Origin: an uncultured bacterium
Lineage (GTDB): Bacteria; Bacteroidota; Bacteroidia; Bacteroidales; Bacteroidaceae
DNA length: 64,000 nt
Direction: 5' to 3'
Assembly: GCA_946188155.1 (NCBI GenBank)
Contig: CAMHUC010000001.1
Span: 62,001 to 126,000, forward strand
The translations under genes and the position numbers were made by a program. The notes under the pieces were generated by a model. The model was given only the letters and a program-made list of their open reading frames with translations. It did not search any database and was not told the DNA's origin. Numbering within the stretch: position 1 is the first letter of the stretch; the number at the start of each line of letters is the position of its first letter. Below, piece after piece: positions 1-8,542 of the stretch.

Positions 1-2
1 GT

Positions 3-524
3 CAACAGAAGGCCAAGGCCCTGGCCGACGGTATCAAGGCCGTCATGTGTGTCAGCGACGTCACCGTCGCCAAGACCGACACCGTGCGCCAGAACGATGC
101 CAAGGGCAAGGAGCTTACCTATATCATCTATCAGGCGAAAGATGCCCAGGGCGAGGATCTCGGAGCAGCTGTGGAGTCTACCACCGGAGGATTCGGTGGC
201 GACCTGAAGGTGCTCGTAGGCTTCGACCCCGACGGTAAGATTCTCGGCTACACCCTCTTGGAGCATGCTGAGACCCCAGGTCTCGGCGCCAAGGCCGACA
301 AGTGGTTCCAGAAGGGAGAGAAGGGCGACATCATCGGCAAGGACCCCGAGGAGCCCCTCACCGTATCGAAGGACGGCGGACAGGTGGATGCCATCACCGC
401 CTCTACCATCACCAGCCGCGCCTTCCTGCTCGCTGTGAACAATGCCTATAACGCCTACAAGGCTACGCCCGCGGCCGATGCCGAGACCGGAGCCACCAAA
501 CAAGAAGAAGAAAAGGAGGACTAA
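3..524 (+). CDS. rnfG: RnfG, electron transport complex subunit G (5' partial)
   Basis: The reading frame is open from the left edge, so the N-terminal membrane anchor is missing. The visible part is an FMN-binding domain with the conserved GGFGGDLKV and ETPGLGAKA segments. The flavinylation motif reads DAITASTITS; in this family FMN is attached by ApbE to the second Thr of the S/T-x-A-T-x-T/S type motif. RnfG is the periplasm-facing flavoprotein of the Rnf complex, which couples ferredoxin:NAD+ electron transfer to Na+ or H+ movement across the inner membrane. The C-terminus has a charged Glu/Lys-rich tail. The gene ends 3 bp before rnfE, consistent with one operon. Confidence 0.93.
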   Translation, partial: QQKAKALADGIKAVMCVSDVTVAKTDTVRQNDAKGKELTYIIYQAKDAQGEDLGAAVESTTGGFGGDLKVLVGFDPDGKILGYTLLEHAETPGLGAKADKWFQKGEKGDIIGKDPEEPLTVSKDGGQVDAITASTITSRAFLLAVNNAYNAYKATPAADAETGATKQEEEKED

Positions 525-527
525 CGT

Positions 528-1109
528 ATGAATGCAATACAGATTATCAAGAATGGCATCATCAAGGAGAACCCCACGTTCGTCCTGATGCTCGGTATGT
601 GCCCCACGCTGGCCACTACCACCTCTGCCCTGAACGGCATGTCGATGGGACTGGCCACGATGGCCGTGCTCATCTGCACCAATGTCGTCATATCCTGTCT
701 GAAGTCAGTGACGCCCGACAAGGTGCGCATCCCCGTGTTCATCGTCGTGATAGCCGCATTCGTGACTATCCTGCAGATGGTCATCAAGGCCTTCCTGCCC
801 GACATCGATGCAGCCCTCGGACTCTTCATCCCGCTGATTGTGGTCAACTGTATCATCCTCGGGCGCGCTGAGGCCTTCGCTGCCAAGAACTCACCCATCG
901 ACTCACTCTTCGACGGTATCGGCATCGGACTCGGATTCACCCTCGGACTGACCCTGCTCGGCATCTGCCGCGAGCTGCTCGGCTCGGGTTCCGTATTCGG
1001 ACTGGCACTGCTGCCCGAAACGTGCAACATCCTGCTCTTCGTGCTGCCTCCGGGTGCCTTCATCACCCTGGGCTACCTGATTGCTATCGTCAACAAGATG
1101 CGCAGTTAA
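528..1109 (+). CDS. rnfE: RnfE, electron transport complex subunit E
   Basis: A 193-residue, strongly hydrophobic protein of the RnfE/RsxE family. It starts with the family signature region (KNGIIKENPTFVLMLGMCPTLA) and has about six membrane helices, including the conserved cytoplasmic loop LGRAEAFAAKNSP. It is an integral inner-membrane subunit of the Rnf complex and pairs with RnfA, to which it is homologous. The ATG lies 3 bp after the rnfG stop, so translation is probably coupled. The length fits the family (about 195-230 residues). Confidence 0.95.
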   Translation: MNAIQIIKNGIIKENPTFVLMLGMCPTLATTTSALNGMSMGLATMAVLICTNVVISCLKSVTPDKVRIPVFIVVIAAFVTILQMVIKAFLPDIDAALGLFIPLIVVNCIILGRAEAFAAKNSPIDSLFDGIGIGLGFTLGLTLLGICRELLGSGSVFGLALLPETCNILLFVLPPGAFITLGYLIAIVNKMRS

Positions 1110-1145
1110 CTAACGTTATAACGAAATATCGAAATATCGAAAATT

Positions 1146-1748
1146 ATGGAATATATACTGATTTTCATTAGCGCCATCTTTGTGAACAACATCGTGTTGT
1201 CGCAGTTCCTCGGCATCTGCCCCTTCCTGGGCGTATCCAAGAAGATTGACACATCGCTGGGCATGTCGGCAGCAGTGGCTTTCGTGCTTACACTGGCCAC
1301 TATCGTCACCTGGTGCGTGCAGCGCTATGTGCTCGACGCCTTCGGCCTGCAGTATCTGCAGACCATCGCCTTCATCCTCGTCATCGCATCGCTCGTCCAG
1401 ATGGTCGAGATTGTGCTCAAGAAGGTATCCCCGGCTCTCTATCAGGCACTGGGCATCTTCCTGCCTCTGATCACCACCAACTGCGCCGTGCTCGGTGTGG
1501 CCATCCTCGTCATCCAGAAGGACTACTCGCTGCTGCAGTCTGTGGTCTATGCCTTCTCCACGGCCATCGGCTTCGGACTGGCACTGACCGTCTTTGCCGG
1601 CATGCGCGAGCAGCTGGAGCTGGTCCGCATCCCCAAGGGCATGCAGGGAATGGCTATCGTGATGCTCTCGGCAGGACTCCTCTCACTGGCTTTCATGGGA
1701 TTCTCGGGCGTTGACGGCGGTCTGAAGGTACTCTTCGGCCTCGACTGA
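1146..1748 (+). CDS. rnfA: RnfA, electron transport complex subunit A
   Basis: A 200-residue membrane protein of the RnfA/RsxA family. The N-terminus (FVNNIVLSQFLGICPFLGVS) and the loop LPLITTNCAVLGVA are characteristic, and six membrane helices can be traced. RnfA and RnfE carry Cys residues that in studied Rnf complexes bind an intramembrane Fe-S cluster; the matching Cys are present (FLGICPFLG and TTNCAVLG). It is the last Rnf gene here, giving the order G-E-A. The next gene starts 14 bp downstream and may be co-transcribed. Confidence 0.95.
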   Translation: MEYILIFISAIFVNNIVLSQFLGICPFLGVSKKIDTSLGMSAAVAFVLTLATIVTWCVQRYVLDAFGLQYLQTIAFILVIASLVQMVEIVLKKVSPALYQALGIFLPLITTNCAVLGVAILVIQKDYSLLQSVVYAFSTAIGFGLALTVFAGMREQLELVRIPKGMQGMAIVMLSAGLLSLAFMGFSGVDGGLKVLFGLD

Positions 1749-1761
1749 TTCTGCGCGCCTT

Positions 1762-2268
1762 ATGAAGCTTGTAGTAGCCACATTTATCATTGGGCTGTTG
1801 CTCTCCGCTTGCGGCGGAAGGCAGCAGCCCAAGGCTTATACATCCCAGCTCACCAGCGACGACAGCATGACCATCCGCATGGGCCAGTGGCAGCTGATGC
1901 GCTATCACAGCGAGCGCCTGGGATTTGACATCAACTATCCCTCCTTCCTCGTTCGTCAGCCGTTACCCGAGGCTGCGGGGGCGCAGGAGGTGTTTATGAT
2001 GGACGACATCTCCATCTCCGTCATGTCTGAAAACGTGGACAGCATGCTTCGCAGTCCGGGACAGACGATGATGGGCATGGGTGCCGACCTGACCGAAGTG
2101 GGCGACCGCTACACTATCCAGGAGGGTGCCGACGACAAGTGGGACTACTTCGGCAAGGTGATTGACGACTCCACGCGCCTCGTCACCGTCATGCTCCGCT
2201 ACTATCCTGAGCACACGGAGGCCGTGGAGCCTCTGAAAGAGTGGGTGAGGGCCTTCGATGTCAGATAG
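1762..2268 (+). CDS. small exported lipoprotein, function unknown
   Basis: A 168-residue protein with a lipoprotein signal peptide (MKLVVATFIIGLLLSAC, Cys17 as lipidation site). The mature part contains QLMRYHSERLGFDINYPSFL and a C-terminal YYPEHTEAVEPL stretch, a pattern resembling small Bacteroidetes lipoproteins that precede DUF-type stress proteins, but I do not recognise the family. It follows rnfA by 14 bp on the same strand, so it is probably the last gene of the transcript; whether it has any link to Rnf is unknown. The long inverted repeat at 2344-2414 lies 76 bp downstream. Confidence 0.8.
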   Translation: MKLVVATFIIGLLLSACGGRQQPKAYTSQLTSDDSMTIRMGQWQLMRYHSERLGFDINYPSFLVRQPLPEAAGAQEVFMMDDISISVMSENVDSMLRSPGQTMMGMGADLTEVGDRYTIQEGADDKWDYFGKVIDDSTRLVTVMLRYYPEHTEAVEPLKEWVRAFDVR

Positions 2269-2343
2269 CCGCATGCTGATGGCTTGACGGTTTACGCTCA
2301 GGGCATTCTTCGGACACTGTTTTTACCATAGTTGTTATATATT

Positions 2344-2414
2344 GAAAACATGTGTGCCATCTGTACCATCTGACACAGGGTGTGGCAGATGGTACAGATG
2401 GTACACATGTTTTC
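2344..2414. repeat. Long inverted repeat (29-bp arms) with internal 9-bp repeats
   Basis: Arms 2344-2372 and 2386-2414 are complementary at 28 of 29 positions around a 13-nt loop that can itself pair (ACAC with GTGT). Within each arm a 9-bp unit is repeated (CCATCTGTA type). It lies between two convergent genes, so it could terminate transcription in either direction. Just to its right is an alternating purine-pyrimidine run (2435-2447). Confidence 0.85.
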
Positions 2415-2521
2415 TGTGATTCCTATCTATATATGCGCGCACGCGCGTGAAATAACATGCAGGCTCCTGTCGGATGCAGAAGCCCTCCTGGCATTTTGGG
2501 GGATGATGCGCATGACGGTTA

Positions 2522-2572
2522 GGAGCCTTTACGGAAATGCGCGGAGCCTTTACAGAGTTGCGCGGAGCCTTT
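2522..2572. repeat. Three copies of a 21-bp direct repeat
   Basis: GGAGCCTTT recurs at 2522, 2543 and 2564 with a strict period of 21 bp and similar intervening sequence. The block lies in the 361-bp gap between the plus-strand lipoprotein (ends 2268) and the minus-strand thioredoxin gene (ends 2630). An open frame runs through it (2380-2637), but its sequence is that of the repeats and I do not regard it as a gene. Confidence 0.7.
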
Positions 2573-2629
2573 GGATGAAGCGTCCAGGCTCTGGAATTCT
2601 GACTATTACTGTCTTTGGCGTGAGGCGGA

Positions 2630-3193
2630 TTACTTGAAGAGGCTGTCGAGCAGTGTGTAGAACCGTGGGTCCTCGCCTACGATCTGCTCCACCACCTGCC
2701 CCTTGGGGTCGATGATGATCTTTGTGGGGAATCCCTCGATGCCATAGTCCTCAAGTATCTTCGAGCTGCTGCGCGGGCAGTAGACGTGAAGCCAGGGCAG
2801 CTCGAGCTGTTCGACGGCGGTACGCCACTTCTGCTCAGGGTCGTTGCAGTCTACGCCGAGAATCTCGAACTTGCCGGCATACTTCTTGTAGTACTCCTTC
2901 ATCTTGGGGAATCCCTTGATGCACCAGGGGCACCACGACCCCCAGAAGTCGAGCACGACATACTTGCCGCGCAGGCTCGACAGGGCGAGGGGCTTGCCGT
3001 TGATGTCGTTGAGCGTGAAGTCGGGGGCTGCCACCGCTTCGTATTCGGGTTCCTGTTGCGACTGGGCTGCGGGCTGCTGTGCCGTGGCCTGCTCCTCGTG
3101 AGTGTCGGCAGCGGCTGTCTGCTGCTTGTTGCCCGCTGCGGTGCAGCTGGCTGTGATGGCGATAAGTGCCATGCTGACAAATAGTTTCTTCAT
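2630..3193 (-). CDS. TlpA/ResA-like thioredoxin-fold lipoprotein
   Basis: A 187-residue protein read from the Met at 3193, which gives a lipoprotein signal MKKLFVSMALIAITASC (Cys17); an upstream Met at 3214 is possible but would bury the signal. After a Gln/Ala-rich linker comes an AhpC/TSA-type thioredoxin fold (PDFTLNDINGKPL, LRGKYVVLDFWGSWCPWC) with redox Cys88 and Cys91 in a CPWC motif. The family reduces disulfides or takes part in cytochrome c maturation and oxidative stress response outside the cytoplasm. A Bacteroidetes-type promoter is visible at 3237-3268. Substrate unknown. Confidence 0.88.
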   Translation of the reverse strand: MKKLFVSMALIAITASCTAAGNKQQTAAADTHEEQATAQQPAAQSQQEPEYEAVAAPDFTLNDINGKPLALSSLRGKYVVLDFWGSWCPWCIKGFPKMKEYYKKYAGKFEILGVDCNDPEQKWRTAVEQLELPWLHVYCPRSSSKILEDYGIEGFPTKIIIDPKGQVVEQIVGEDPRFYTLLDSLFK

Positions 3194-3236
3194 TGTCTTG
3201 AGGGTCTTGTTCATTGCTTGTTTCTTTTATTCCCGG

Positions 3237-3268
3237 CAAAGGTACACAAAAAAGTTGTAACTCTGCAA
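3237..3268 (-). promoter_or_regulatory. Bacteroidetes-type promoter for the thioredoxin lipoprotein
   Basis: Read on the minus strand: TTG (3266-3268), 21 bp, TACCTTTG (3237-3244), matching the Bacteroidetes TTG / TAnnTTTG consensus. It lies 44 bp before the ATG at 3193. Confidence 0.6.
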
Positions 3269-3274
3269 CATTTT

Positions 3275-3383
3275 GAAACAAATTGGCACAAATTGCCACA
3301 AATTCCATCCACGAATAATAGCTAATGTCTGAACAGCTTATATTCGTGAGCAAAATTTGTGGCAATTTGCGCCAGTTTGTTTC
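3275..3383. repeat. Long inverted repeat (43-bp arms) with 10-bp internal repeats
   Basis: Arms 3275-3317 and 3341-3383 match at 36 of 43 positions, all differences being transitions. Each arm contains a repeated unit of about 10 bp (ATTGGCACAA / ATTGCCACAA). The right arm ends 38 bp beyond the stop of the LytTR gene on the minus strand, so it probably forms the 3' end of that transcript. Confidence 0.85.
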
Positions 3384-3421
3384 CGAGCCTCTCCTTGCCG
3401 ATTGATACTTGGGCTGTAGAC

Positions 3422-4171
3422 TTATTTTCCCAGGAACTTGGTGTTGAGGTATTCGTTGAAGGCCTCGCGGTAGTTGTCGCCGATGGGCAGGAAGGTGTCC
3501 TGGTCCATGATGACGCGGTTCTTGTTGACCTCCTGTATCTTCTTCAGGTTGATGATGTAGGAGCGGTGGATGCGCATGAAGTATGGCGGCAGGTACTCCT
3601 CCATCTTCTTCATCGAGAGCAGGGTGACGATGGGCTTCGGCTGGCTCTCGAGGTGTATCTTGAGGTACTCGCTCATGCCCTCCACGTAGCGTATGTCGCT
3701 CACGGCGAGCTTCACCACGCGGTAGTCGGTCTTGACGAAGATGGTGTCGTCGGCTTCAGAGGGGAGTGGTGAGAGGGGAGAGGTGAGAGGAATGTTCTGC
3801 TGCTGCTGGCTCGCTCTCTCGCACCGCTCCTGCAGACGGTTGGCGGCGCGGCGGAAGTCGTCGAGTCCGAAGGGCTTGAGCAGGTAGTCGACGGCATCGA
3901 CCTTGAAGCCCTCCACGGCGTATTCGGAGTAGGCGGTTGTGAATACCACGAGCGGCGGGGCTGCGAGAGACTTGACGAAGTCCATGCCGTTGAGGTCGGG
4001 CATGTTGATATCGCAGAAGATGGCGTCGATGGTCTCGCTGTTGAGGATTTCCTTGGCCTCGATGGCACTCTGGCACTCACCGGCGAGTTCGAGGAATGGA
4101 ATCTTGCGGATGTAGGCGACGAGCTGCTGCAGTGCCAGTGGCTCGTCGTCGATGGCTAATACTTTAATCAT
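3422..4171 (-). CDS. LytTR-family response regulator
   Basis: 249 residues. Residues 1-120 form a receiver domain (AIDDEP at 6-11, acceptor Asp54 in IFCDINMPDLNG, then FTTAYSEYAVEGF and a KPF Lys). Residues about 140-245 form a LytTR DNA-binding domain (FVKTDYRVVKL, RIHRSYIINLKKI). It overlaps the upstream kinase gene by 4 bp (ATGA), so the two make a two-component pair. The linker PLTSPLSPLPSE is encoded by a GA-rich short tandem array (3758-3790) of the type seen elsewhere in this half. The output genes are unknown; the neighbouring beta-helix genes are candidates. Confidence 0.95.
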   Translation of the reverse strand: MIKVLAIDDEPLALQQLVAYIRKIPFLELAGECQSAIEAKEILNSETIDAIFCDINMPDLNGMDFVKSLAAPPLVVFTTAYSEYAVEGFKVDAVDYLLKPFGLDDFRRAANRLQERCERASQQQQNIPLTSPLSPLPSEADDTIFVKTDYRVVKLAVSDIRYVEGMSEYLKIHLESQPKPIVTLLSMKKMEEYLPPYFMRIHRSYIINLKKIQEVNKNRVIMDQDTFLPIGDNYREAFNEYLNTKFLGK

Positions 4172-5532
4172 TTGATGGGTATTGTTAGTGTTACGGTGTA
4201 TGTATCTTGCTGGTCTTGGATGTCGAGCGTGTAGCGGTCGCCGTAGATGAGGTTCAGGCGCTGACGGACGTTGGCCAGTCCCACGCCGCCGTGCTTGTCC
4301 TCCTCCTTGGGTATCTTGCTGTTGCGGCAGGTGAAGGTGAGGTGACTGTTTGCAGTTGACGGTTTACTGTTTACAGTTGACGGTTTACTGTTTACGGTCA
4401 GCTCAATCTCGATGAATGACGGCTGTCGGTAGCTGACGCCGTGCTTGAAGGCGTTCTCTACGAATGTGATGAACATCAGCGGCGGCACCTCGTTGTTGGG
4501 CAGCGAGGGCGGCACTTCGACCTGTATTCGCACGCGGTCGGTGTAGCGCAGCTTCATCAGTGTGATATAGTTCTGCAGGAAGGCAATCTCGCGGTCGAGT
4601 GGCACGCCCTGCTTGTTGCCCTCGTAGAGTACGAAGCGCATCATCTTCGACAGTTCGAGGATGGTCTGCTTGGCCTTCTCGGGGTCGATGTCCACCAGGG
4701 CGTGGATGTTGTTGAGCGTGTTCATGAAGAAGTGTGGGTTGATCTGATACTTCAGGTACTCCAGCTGCTGTTCGAGGTTCTGCTTCTCGAGCTGCTGCAT
4801 CTTCAGACGGTCGCCACGCTGGCGGAAGTAGAGCTTCACGCCGAGGTTCATGCCCATCATGAGGATGAGGATGACGAGCGAGACGAGGTCGTGCTGGCCG
4901 AACATCAGTGGCGGGCGGAAGTCGCGGTCTCTGCGGCGGTCGCCGCCGGGGCCCCAGCGGCGGTCGGCGCCTCTGCGGAAGGGGCGGGGGCGGTAGTCGC
5001 GGGGGGTGTACTGGGCGATGGCGGTGCTGTCGCTCAGGGGAGAGGCTTCGGGGGGAGCCGGGGGGGCCGGGCTTTCCGGGTTTTCCGGGTTTTCCGGGCT
5101 TTCCGGGTTTTCCGGATATTCCGGGCTTTCCGGGTAGTCCGGGCGGGCGAAGCCGCTGTCGCTGGCGCGGGGCATGGGGGGGCGGCTGCCTTCGGGGCGC
5201 ATCTCCGTGCGATGCCGCCAGGCCTCCCGGAAGTTGGGGCGGTGGTTGGTCTGCCAGATATGGAAGATGACCATCAGTGCGATGCAGCCAGCGAAGTAGA
5301 GCCACTTGCGCTGACGGTAGATGAGCTGAGGAGCCATCAAGTGGTTGTGGATGAGGAACACGATGAAGAATGGCAGGAACTCCTTCCACACCATGAGCAC
5401 CTCGCTCCAGTTGAATGACTCGTTGCTGTTGGCTATACGCACGCTGAGACTGATCACCGGGGCTATGAACAGCATGGCCCATAGCCCCAGGTAGATCAGT
5501 GTCTCTTGCCGGTGTTCTTTCTTGAAACTCAC
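4168..5532 (-). CDS. LytS-type sensor histidine kinase
   Basis: 454 residues. Three membrane helices lie near 12-33, 45-66 and 78-95, and a fourth near 215-236. A Pro/Glu/Asn-rich linker (about 132-165) is built from PESPEN-type repeats encoded by a 9-bp DNA repeat. The His_kinase domain has the acceptor His267 in INPHFFMNTLNN, and the ATPase part has N-box Asn360 (ENAFKHG) and a G-box near 414-420 (KHGGVGLAN). An insertion of NSKPST repeats at about 381-397 is encoded by an imperfect tandem array (4345-4397) and sits inside the ATPase domain. It is co-translated with the LytTR regulator. Signal unknown. Confidence 0.93.
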   Translation of the reverse strand: MSFKKEHRQETLIYLGLWAMLFIAPVISLSVRIANSNESFNWSEVLMVWKEFLPFFIVFLIHNHLMAPQLIYRQRKWLYFAGCIALMVIFHIWQTNHRPNFREAWRHRTEMRPEGSRPPMPRASDSGFARPDYPESPEYPENPESPENPENPESPAPPAPPEASPLSDSTAIAQYTPRDYRPRPFRRGADRRWGPGGDRRRDRDFRPPLMFGQHDLVSLVILILMMGMNLGVKLYFRQRGDRLKMQQLEKQNLEQQLEYLKYQINPHFFMNTLNNIHALVDIDPEKAKQTILELSKMMRFVLYEGNKQGVPLDREIAFLQNYITLMKLRYTDRVRIQVEVPPSLPNNEVPPLMFITFVENAFKHGVSYRQPSFIEIELTVNSKPSTVNSKPSTANSHLTFTCRNSKIPKEEDKHGGVGLANVRQRLNLIYGDRYTLDIQDQQDTYTVTLTIPIK

Positions 5533-5538
5533 CTTTGG

Positions 5539-5580
5539 GATTTACTATTTGACGATTTACTATTTACTATTTGACGGTTA
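5539..5580. repeat. Short tandem array (TTTACTA / TTTGACG units)
   Basis: The 53-bp gap between the beta-helix gene and the kinase gene is almost entirely imperfect 7-bp units such as TTTACTATTTGACGATTTAC. This is one member of the dispersed array family described in the findings. No promoter is visible here, so the kinase genes may be read from the operon upstream. Confidence 0.8.
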
Positions 5581-5585
5581 GCTAT

Positions 5586-7535
5586 TTATCGGCCTCCGGG
5601 ACGGTTGCCGCCGCCACCCATGCCGCCCTGGCCTCCGGAGTAGCTGCTGAGGCTGACATTGCTGCCGCTGCTGACGGTGCCTCCAGCATTACCCATGCCG
5701 CCGAAGAGTGTTGTGCCGCCGCTGACGGTGACACCCGACTGCAGGGTGGGGGTGGTGGCTGCTGATACCACGATGCCGCTGCCGCCGCTCTGCGGGGTCT
5801 TGAAGGCGAAGGTGTCGCTGCCCACGGTGAGGGCATACCAGGTGTTGCGGTTCCATGAGGAGGCCTGATAGCACGTCTGGCTGAGGCTGGCACCGTTCTC
5901 CAGTCCGCCGATGGCCACGATGGTGCCTCCCGTGACGTAGAGCTTGTAGCCGCCCTCGGTGTTGGCGTCGAGTGCCACCTCGGGCTGCCCGGAGCAGATG
6001 GCGTAGACGGTGCCTCCCTTGATGTACATGTTGCCGTTGGAGTCGATGCCGTCGTTGCCTGTGGAGTAGCCCATCACGTAGCCGCCGCTGATGGTCAGGT
6101 GGCTGGCGGCGTTGATGGCGTCGTCGCTGGCCGTGACGCTCACGGTGCCTCCGGTGATGTCGATGGTCGACTTCGACTCCAGCCCTTCGTGGCTGGCCGA
6201 GCTGATGGTGATGTCGCCGCCGCTGATGGTGATGGCCCCGTCGGCCTTGACGCCCTTGGCATACTTGTGGTTGCTTGAGGTGGATGAGCCTCCCCAGCCT
6301 CCGGGACGGTTGCCGCCGCCACTCGATGAGCCGTAGTTGGAGCCTTTGGCCTGGGCGGTGATGGTGCCTCCCGTGATGTCGAGCGTGCCGTCGGTGTTGA
6401 TGGCGCGTCCGCCCTGTCCGCTATTGGTGAAGGTCATGGTGCCGCCACTGATGGCTACCGATGCGTCGCCCTTGATGCAGGCGCTGGCCTTCAGGTCGCT
6501 GCTGTCGCTGGTGTCGGTGCCGCCGCTGGTGGTGACGGTAATGAGGGTGGGCGTGTCGCTGGAGGCTTCGCTGATGGTGAGTGCGCCCTCGGTCTTCAGA
6601 CCCTTGGAGCCTGCTGCCGTGTTACTGATGGTGATGTTGCCACCGGTGATGGTCAGGGCACCGGTGTTCTCCTCTTCTTCTGAGAGGGGGATGATGTTGT
6701 CGTCGTCGTCGGTCTCAAAGCTCACCTGCAGTCCGTCGTCGCCTACGCCCGAGATGTTGAGCGTGCCGCTCTCCATGGTGAAGTGCTGGTTGACGTTGAT
6801 GCCGTCCTTAACGGCACCGAGGATGTTGAGCGTCAGGTTCTTCACTTCGAGGAACTCCTTGCCCCAGAAGGCGTTGGCCGAGTTGCCGGTGATGGAGAGC
6901 GTGCCCTTGCCCTTGAGCTCGGTGTGCCCCTTGATGCGCACGGCGCCCTTCCAGTCGCCGCCGGTACCGTCGGCCAGGGTGTTCTCTGTATCTTTCTTCA
7001 CGCTGATGTTGATTTTCTTGCCGTTGTCGATGTAGAGGGCCGGGCCGCTGGGGTTGGTCAGCGTGAGGCCTGCCAGCGTCATGTCCATCTTATAGCTGCC
7101 GGCCAGGTAGAACTGTCCGTCGCTGCTCTCGCCGCTGAGGGTGTACTCCACCTTGCCGGTGTCGTCGCCGATGCCTTCGCCCTGGTTGATGCTCACGTGG
7201 GCTCCGCTGACGGTGGCCGACACGTGCTGGGCGATGTTGCCTGCGATGACCACCTGGGCCTCCGAGCCGTTGTAGCTGACGCTGACGGCATTGTCGGCAA
7301 TAGCCTCGTCGGCCGTGGTGTATATCTTGGTGATGTTGCTGACGGCGTACTGCTTGCCGCCGACGGTGAGTGTGGTGCCGCCGTCGGTATAGGCCATCTC
7401 ACCGGCCTGGACGGCTGTGTACTGGTCTGTCACGCTGCCCTGCACGATGTTGAGTGTCTGGGCTGTAGCAGTGAATAGTGAACAGTGGATAGTGACGAGT
7501 GCAGCGATGGCTGCTTTTATGCTGTAGTGTTTCAT
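5586..7535 (-). CDS. Cthe_2159-type beta-helix (carbohydrate-binding) exported protein
   Basis: 649 residues with a signal peptide ending near TATAQ. The body is made of right-handed beta-helix coils of the Cthe_2159 family (recurring TLNISG, ADGAITISGG and TGGTVSVTA units; YTLSGESSDGQFYLAGSY; GPALYIDNGKKINI). The founding family member binds polygalacturonate, so cell-surface carbohydrate binding is a reasonable guess. The C-terminus is Gly-rich (GGQGGMGGGGNRPGGR). It overlaps the upstream paralogue by 4 bp. The signal-peptide segment TIHCSLFTA comes from a GTGAATA-type tandem array (7466-7500). No catalytic residues are evident. Confidence 0.85.
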   Translation of the reverse strand: MKHYSIKAAIAALVTIHCSLFTATAQTLNIVQGSVTDQYTAVQAGEMAYTDGGTTLTVGGKQYAVSNITKIYTTADEAIADNAVSVSYNGSEAQVVIAGNIAQHVSATVSGAHVSINQGEGIGDDTGKVEYTLSGESSDGQFYLAGSYKMDMTLAGLTLTNPSGPALYIDNGKKINISVKKDTENTLADGTGGDWKGAVRIKGHTELKGKGTLSITGNSANAFWGKEFLEVKNLTLNILGAVKDGINVNQHFTMESGTLNISGVGDDGLQVSFETDDDDNIIPLSEEEENTGALTITGGNITISNTAAGSKGLKTEGALTISEASSDTPTLITVTTSGGTDTSDSSDLKASACIKGDASVAISGGTMTFTNSGQGGRAINTDGTLDITGGTITAQAKGSNYGSSSGGGNRPGGWGGSSTSSNHKYAKGVKADGAITISGGDITISSASHEGLESKSTIDITGGTVSVTASDDAINAASHLTISGGYVMGYSTGNDGIDSNGNMYIKGGTVYAICSGQPEVALDANTEGGYKLYVTGGTIVAIGGLENGASLSQTCYQASSWNRNTWYALTVGSDTFAFKTPQSGGSGIVVSAATTPTLQSGVTVSGGTTLFGGMGNAGGTVSSGSNVSLSSYSGGQGGMGGGGNRPGGR

Positions 7536-8542
7536 TTGATGATGACTTTTTTCGTGGTATTTCCTTTCTTGATAATGTATATTCCCTTGTTGAGTGTGCC
7601 AGTTATCTGACGGCCCTTGAGGTCGTAGACGGCATCGGCCTGGCTGAGGCTGATGGCCTCGCTGTCGGTCTGCAGGCTGCTGATGGCCGTGGCTGTGTTC
7701 TGCTCGGTGTCGCTGGTGCTGAAGTCCTGTGTGCCGCCGCTGTAGGTGATGGCGCCGTCGGCCTTGATGGCCTTGCCGCCGTAGCTGGCTATGGTGAGCG
7801 TGCCGTCGGTCATGTAGAAGTTGCCGGTGTCCTCGTCCTCGTGTTCATCGTCGGTGGCTGCCGTGGGTGTGGTGCCGTCCATCTCCACCTGTATGCCGTC
7901 GTCGCCGGTATTGCTGATGCTGACGTTGCCACTCTCCATGAGGAAATATTCCTTGCAGTGGATGCCGTCCTTCTGTGCGCCGAGGATGTTGAGCGTCAGG
8001 TTCTTGATTTCCACATACTCCTTGCTGTAGACGGCGTGCTTCGAGTTGCCCGTGATGTTGAGGGTGCCCTTACCGGCAAACTCGGCGTGGCCCTTGCAGT
8101 GCAGACAGCCGTTGTAGTCGTCGTTGGCACCGTCGCTGAGGGTGTTCTCTGTGCCGTTCTTGGCACTCACCTTGATGCGCTTGCCGTCCTGGATGTTGAT
8201 GGCAGGGCCGCTGGGGTTGCTCAGCGTCAGGCCTGCCAGCTGTATGGTGGCCTTGTAGCTGCCTTCCATCAGGAACTCGCCGTCGGTGCTGGTGCCTGAG
8301 AGACTGTAGATGATCTCGCCCGTGGTGTCGTCGCCTACGGTGGATGCCTGTACGAGCTTGACGTGTGAGGATGTGCCGCTGGAGCATGTGACGTAGCTGC
8401 TCAGCTCGCTGGGGATGGTGACGGTGGCCGAGGAGCCGTCGTAGCTGACGCTGACGGTGTAGTCGGCAGCCTGGGCAGTGAATAGTGAACCGTGAATGGT
8501 GAACAGTGCAGCGAATGCTGCCTTCAGTATGTTGCGCTTCAT
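7532..8542 (-). CDS. Cthe_2159-type beta-helix exported protein with C-terminal sorting-like domain
   Basis: 336 residues, paralogous to the downstream 649-residue protein (shared YSLSGTSTDGEFLMEGSYK, NPSGPAINIQDGKRIKVSAK and KNLTLNILGAQKDGIH). It is shorter and ends in a YDLKGRQI ... GIYIIKKG module, which resembles the C-terminal domains used for type IX secretion in Bacteroidetes. The signal peptide contains TIHGSLFTA, again encoded by a short tandem array (8478-8513). Both flanking overlaps are 4 bp, so the three genes are translationally coupled. Confidence 0.82.
   Translation of the reverse strand: MKRNILKAAFAALFTIHGSLFTAQAADYTVSVSYDGSSATVTIPSELSSYVTCSSGTSSHVKLVQASTVGDDTTGEIIYSLSGTSTDGEFLMEGSYKATIQLAGLTLSNPSGPAINIQDGKRIKVSAKNGTENTLSDGANDDYNGCLHCKGHAEFAGKGTLNITGNSKHAVYSKEYVEIKNLTLNILGAQKDGIHCKEYFLMESGNVSISNTGDDGIQVEMDGTTPTAATDDEHEDEDTGNFYMTDGTLTIASYGGKAIKADGAITYSGGTQDFSTSDTEQNTATAISSLQTDSEAISLSQADAVYDLKGRQITGTLNKGIYIIKKGNTTKKVIIK

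Noticed and set aside
2380..2637. 85-codon frame through the 21-bp repeats
   Set aside because: Sequence is dictated by the repeats and hairpin; no start context or family.
4441..5418. 325-codon plus-strand frame
   Set aside because: Antisense to the LytS-type kinase with its repeat-rich linker.
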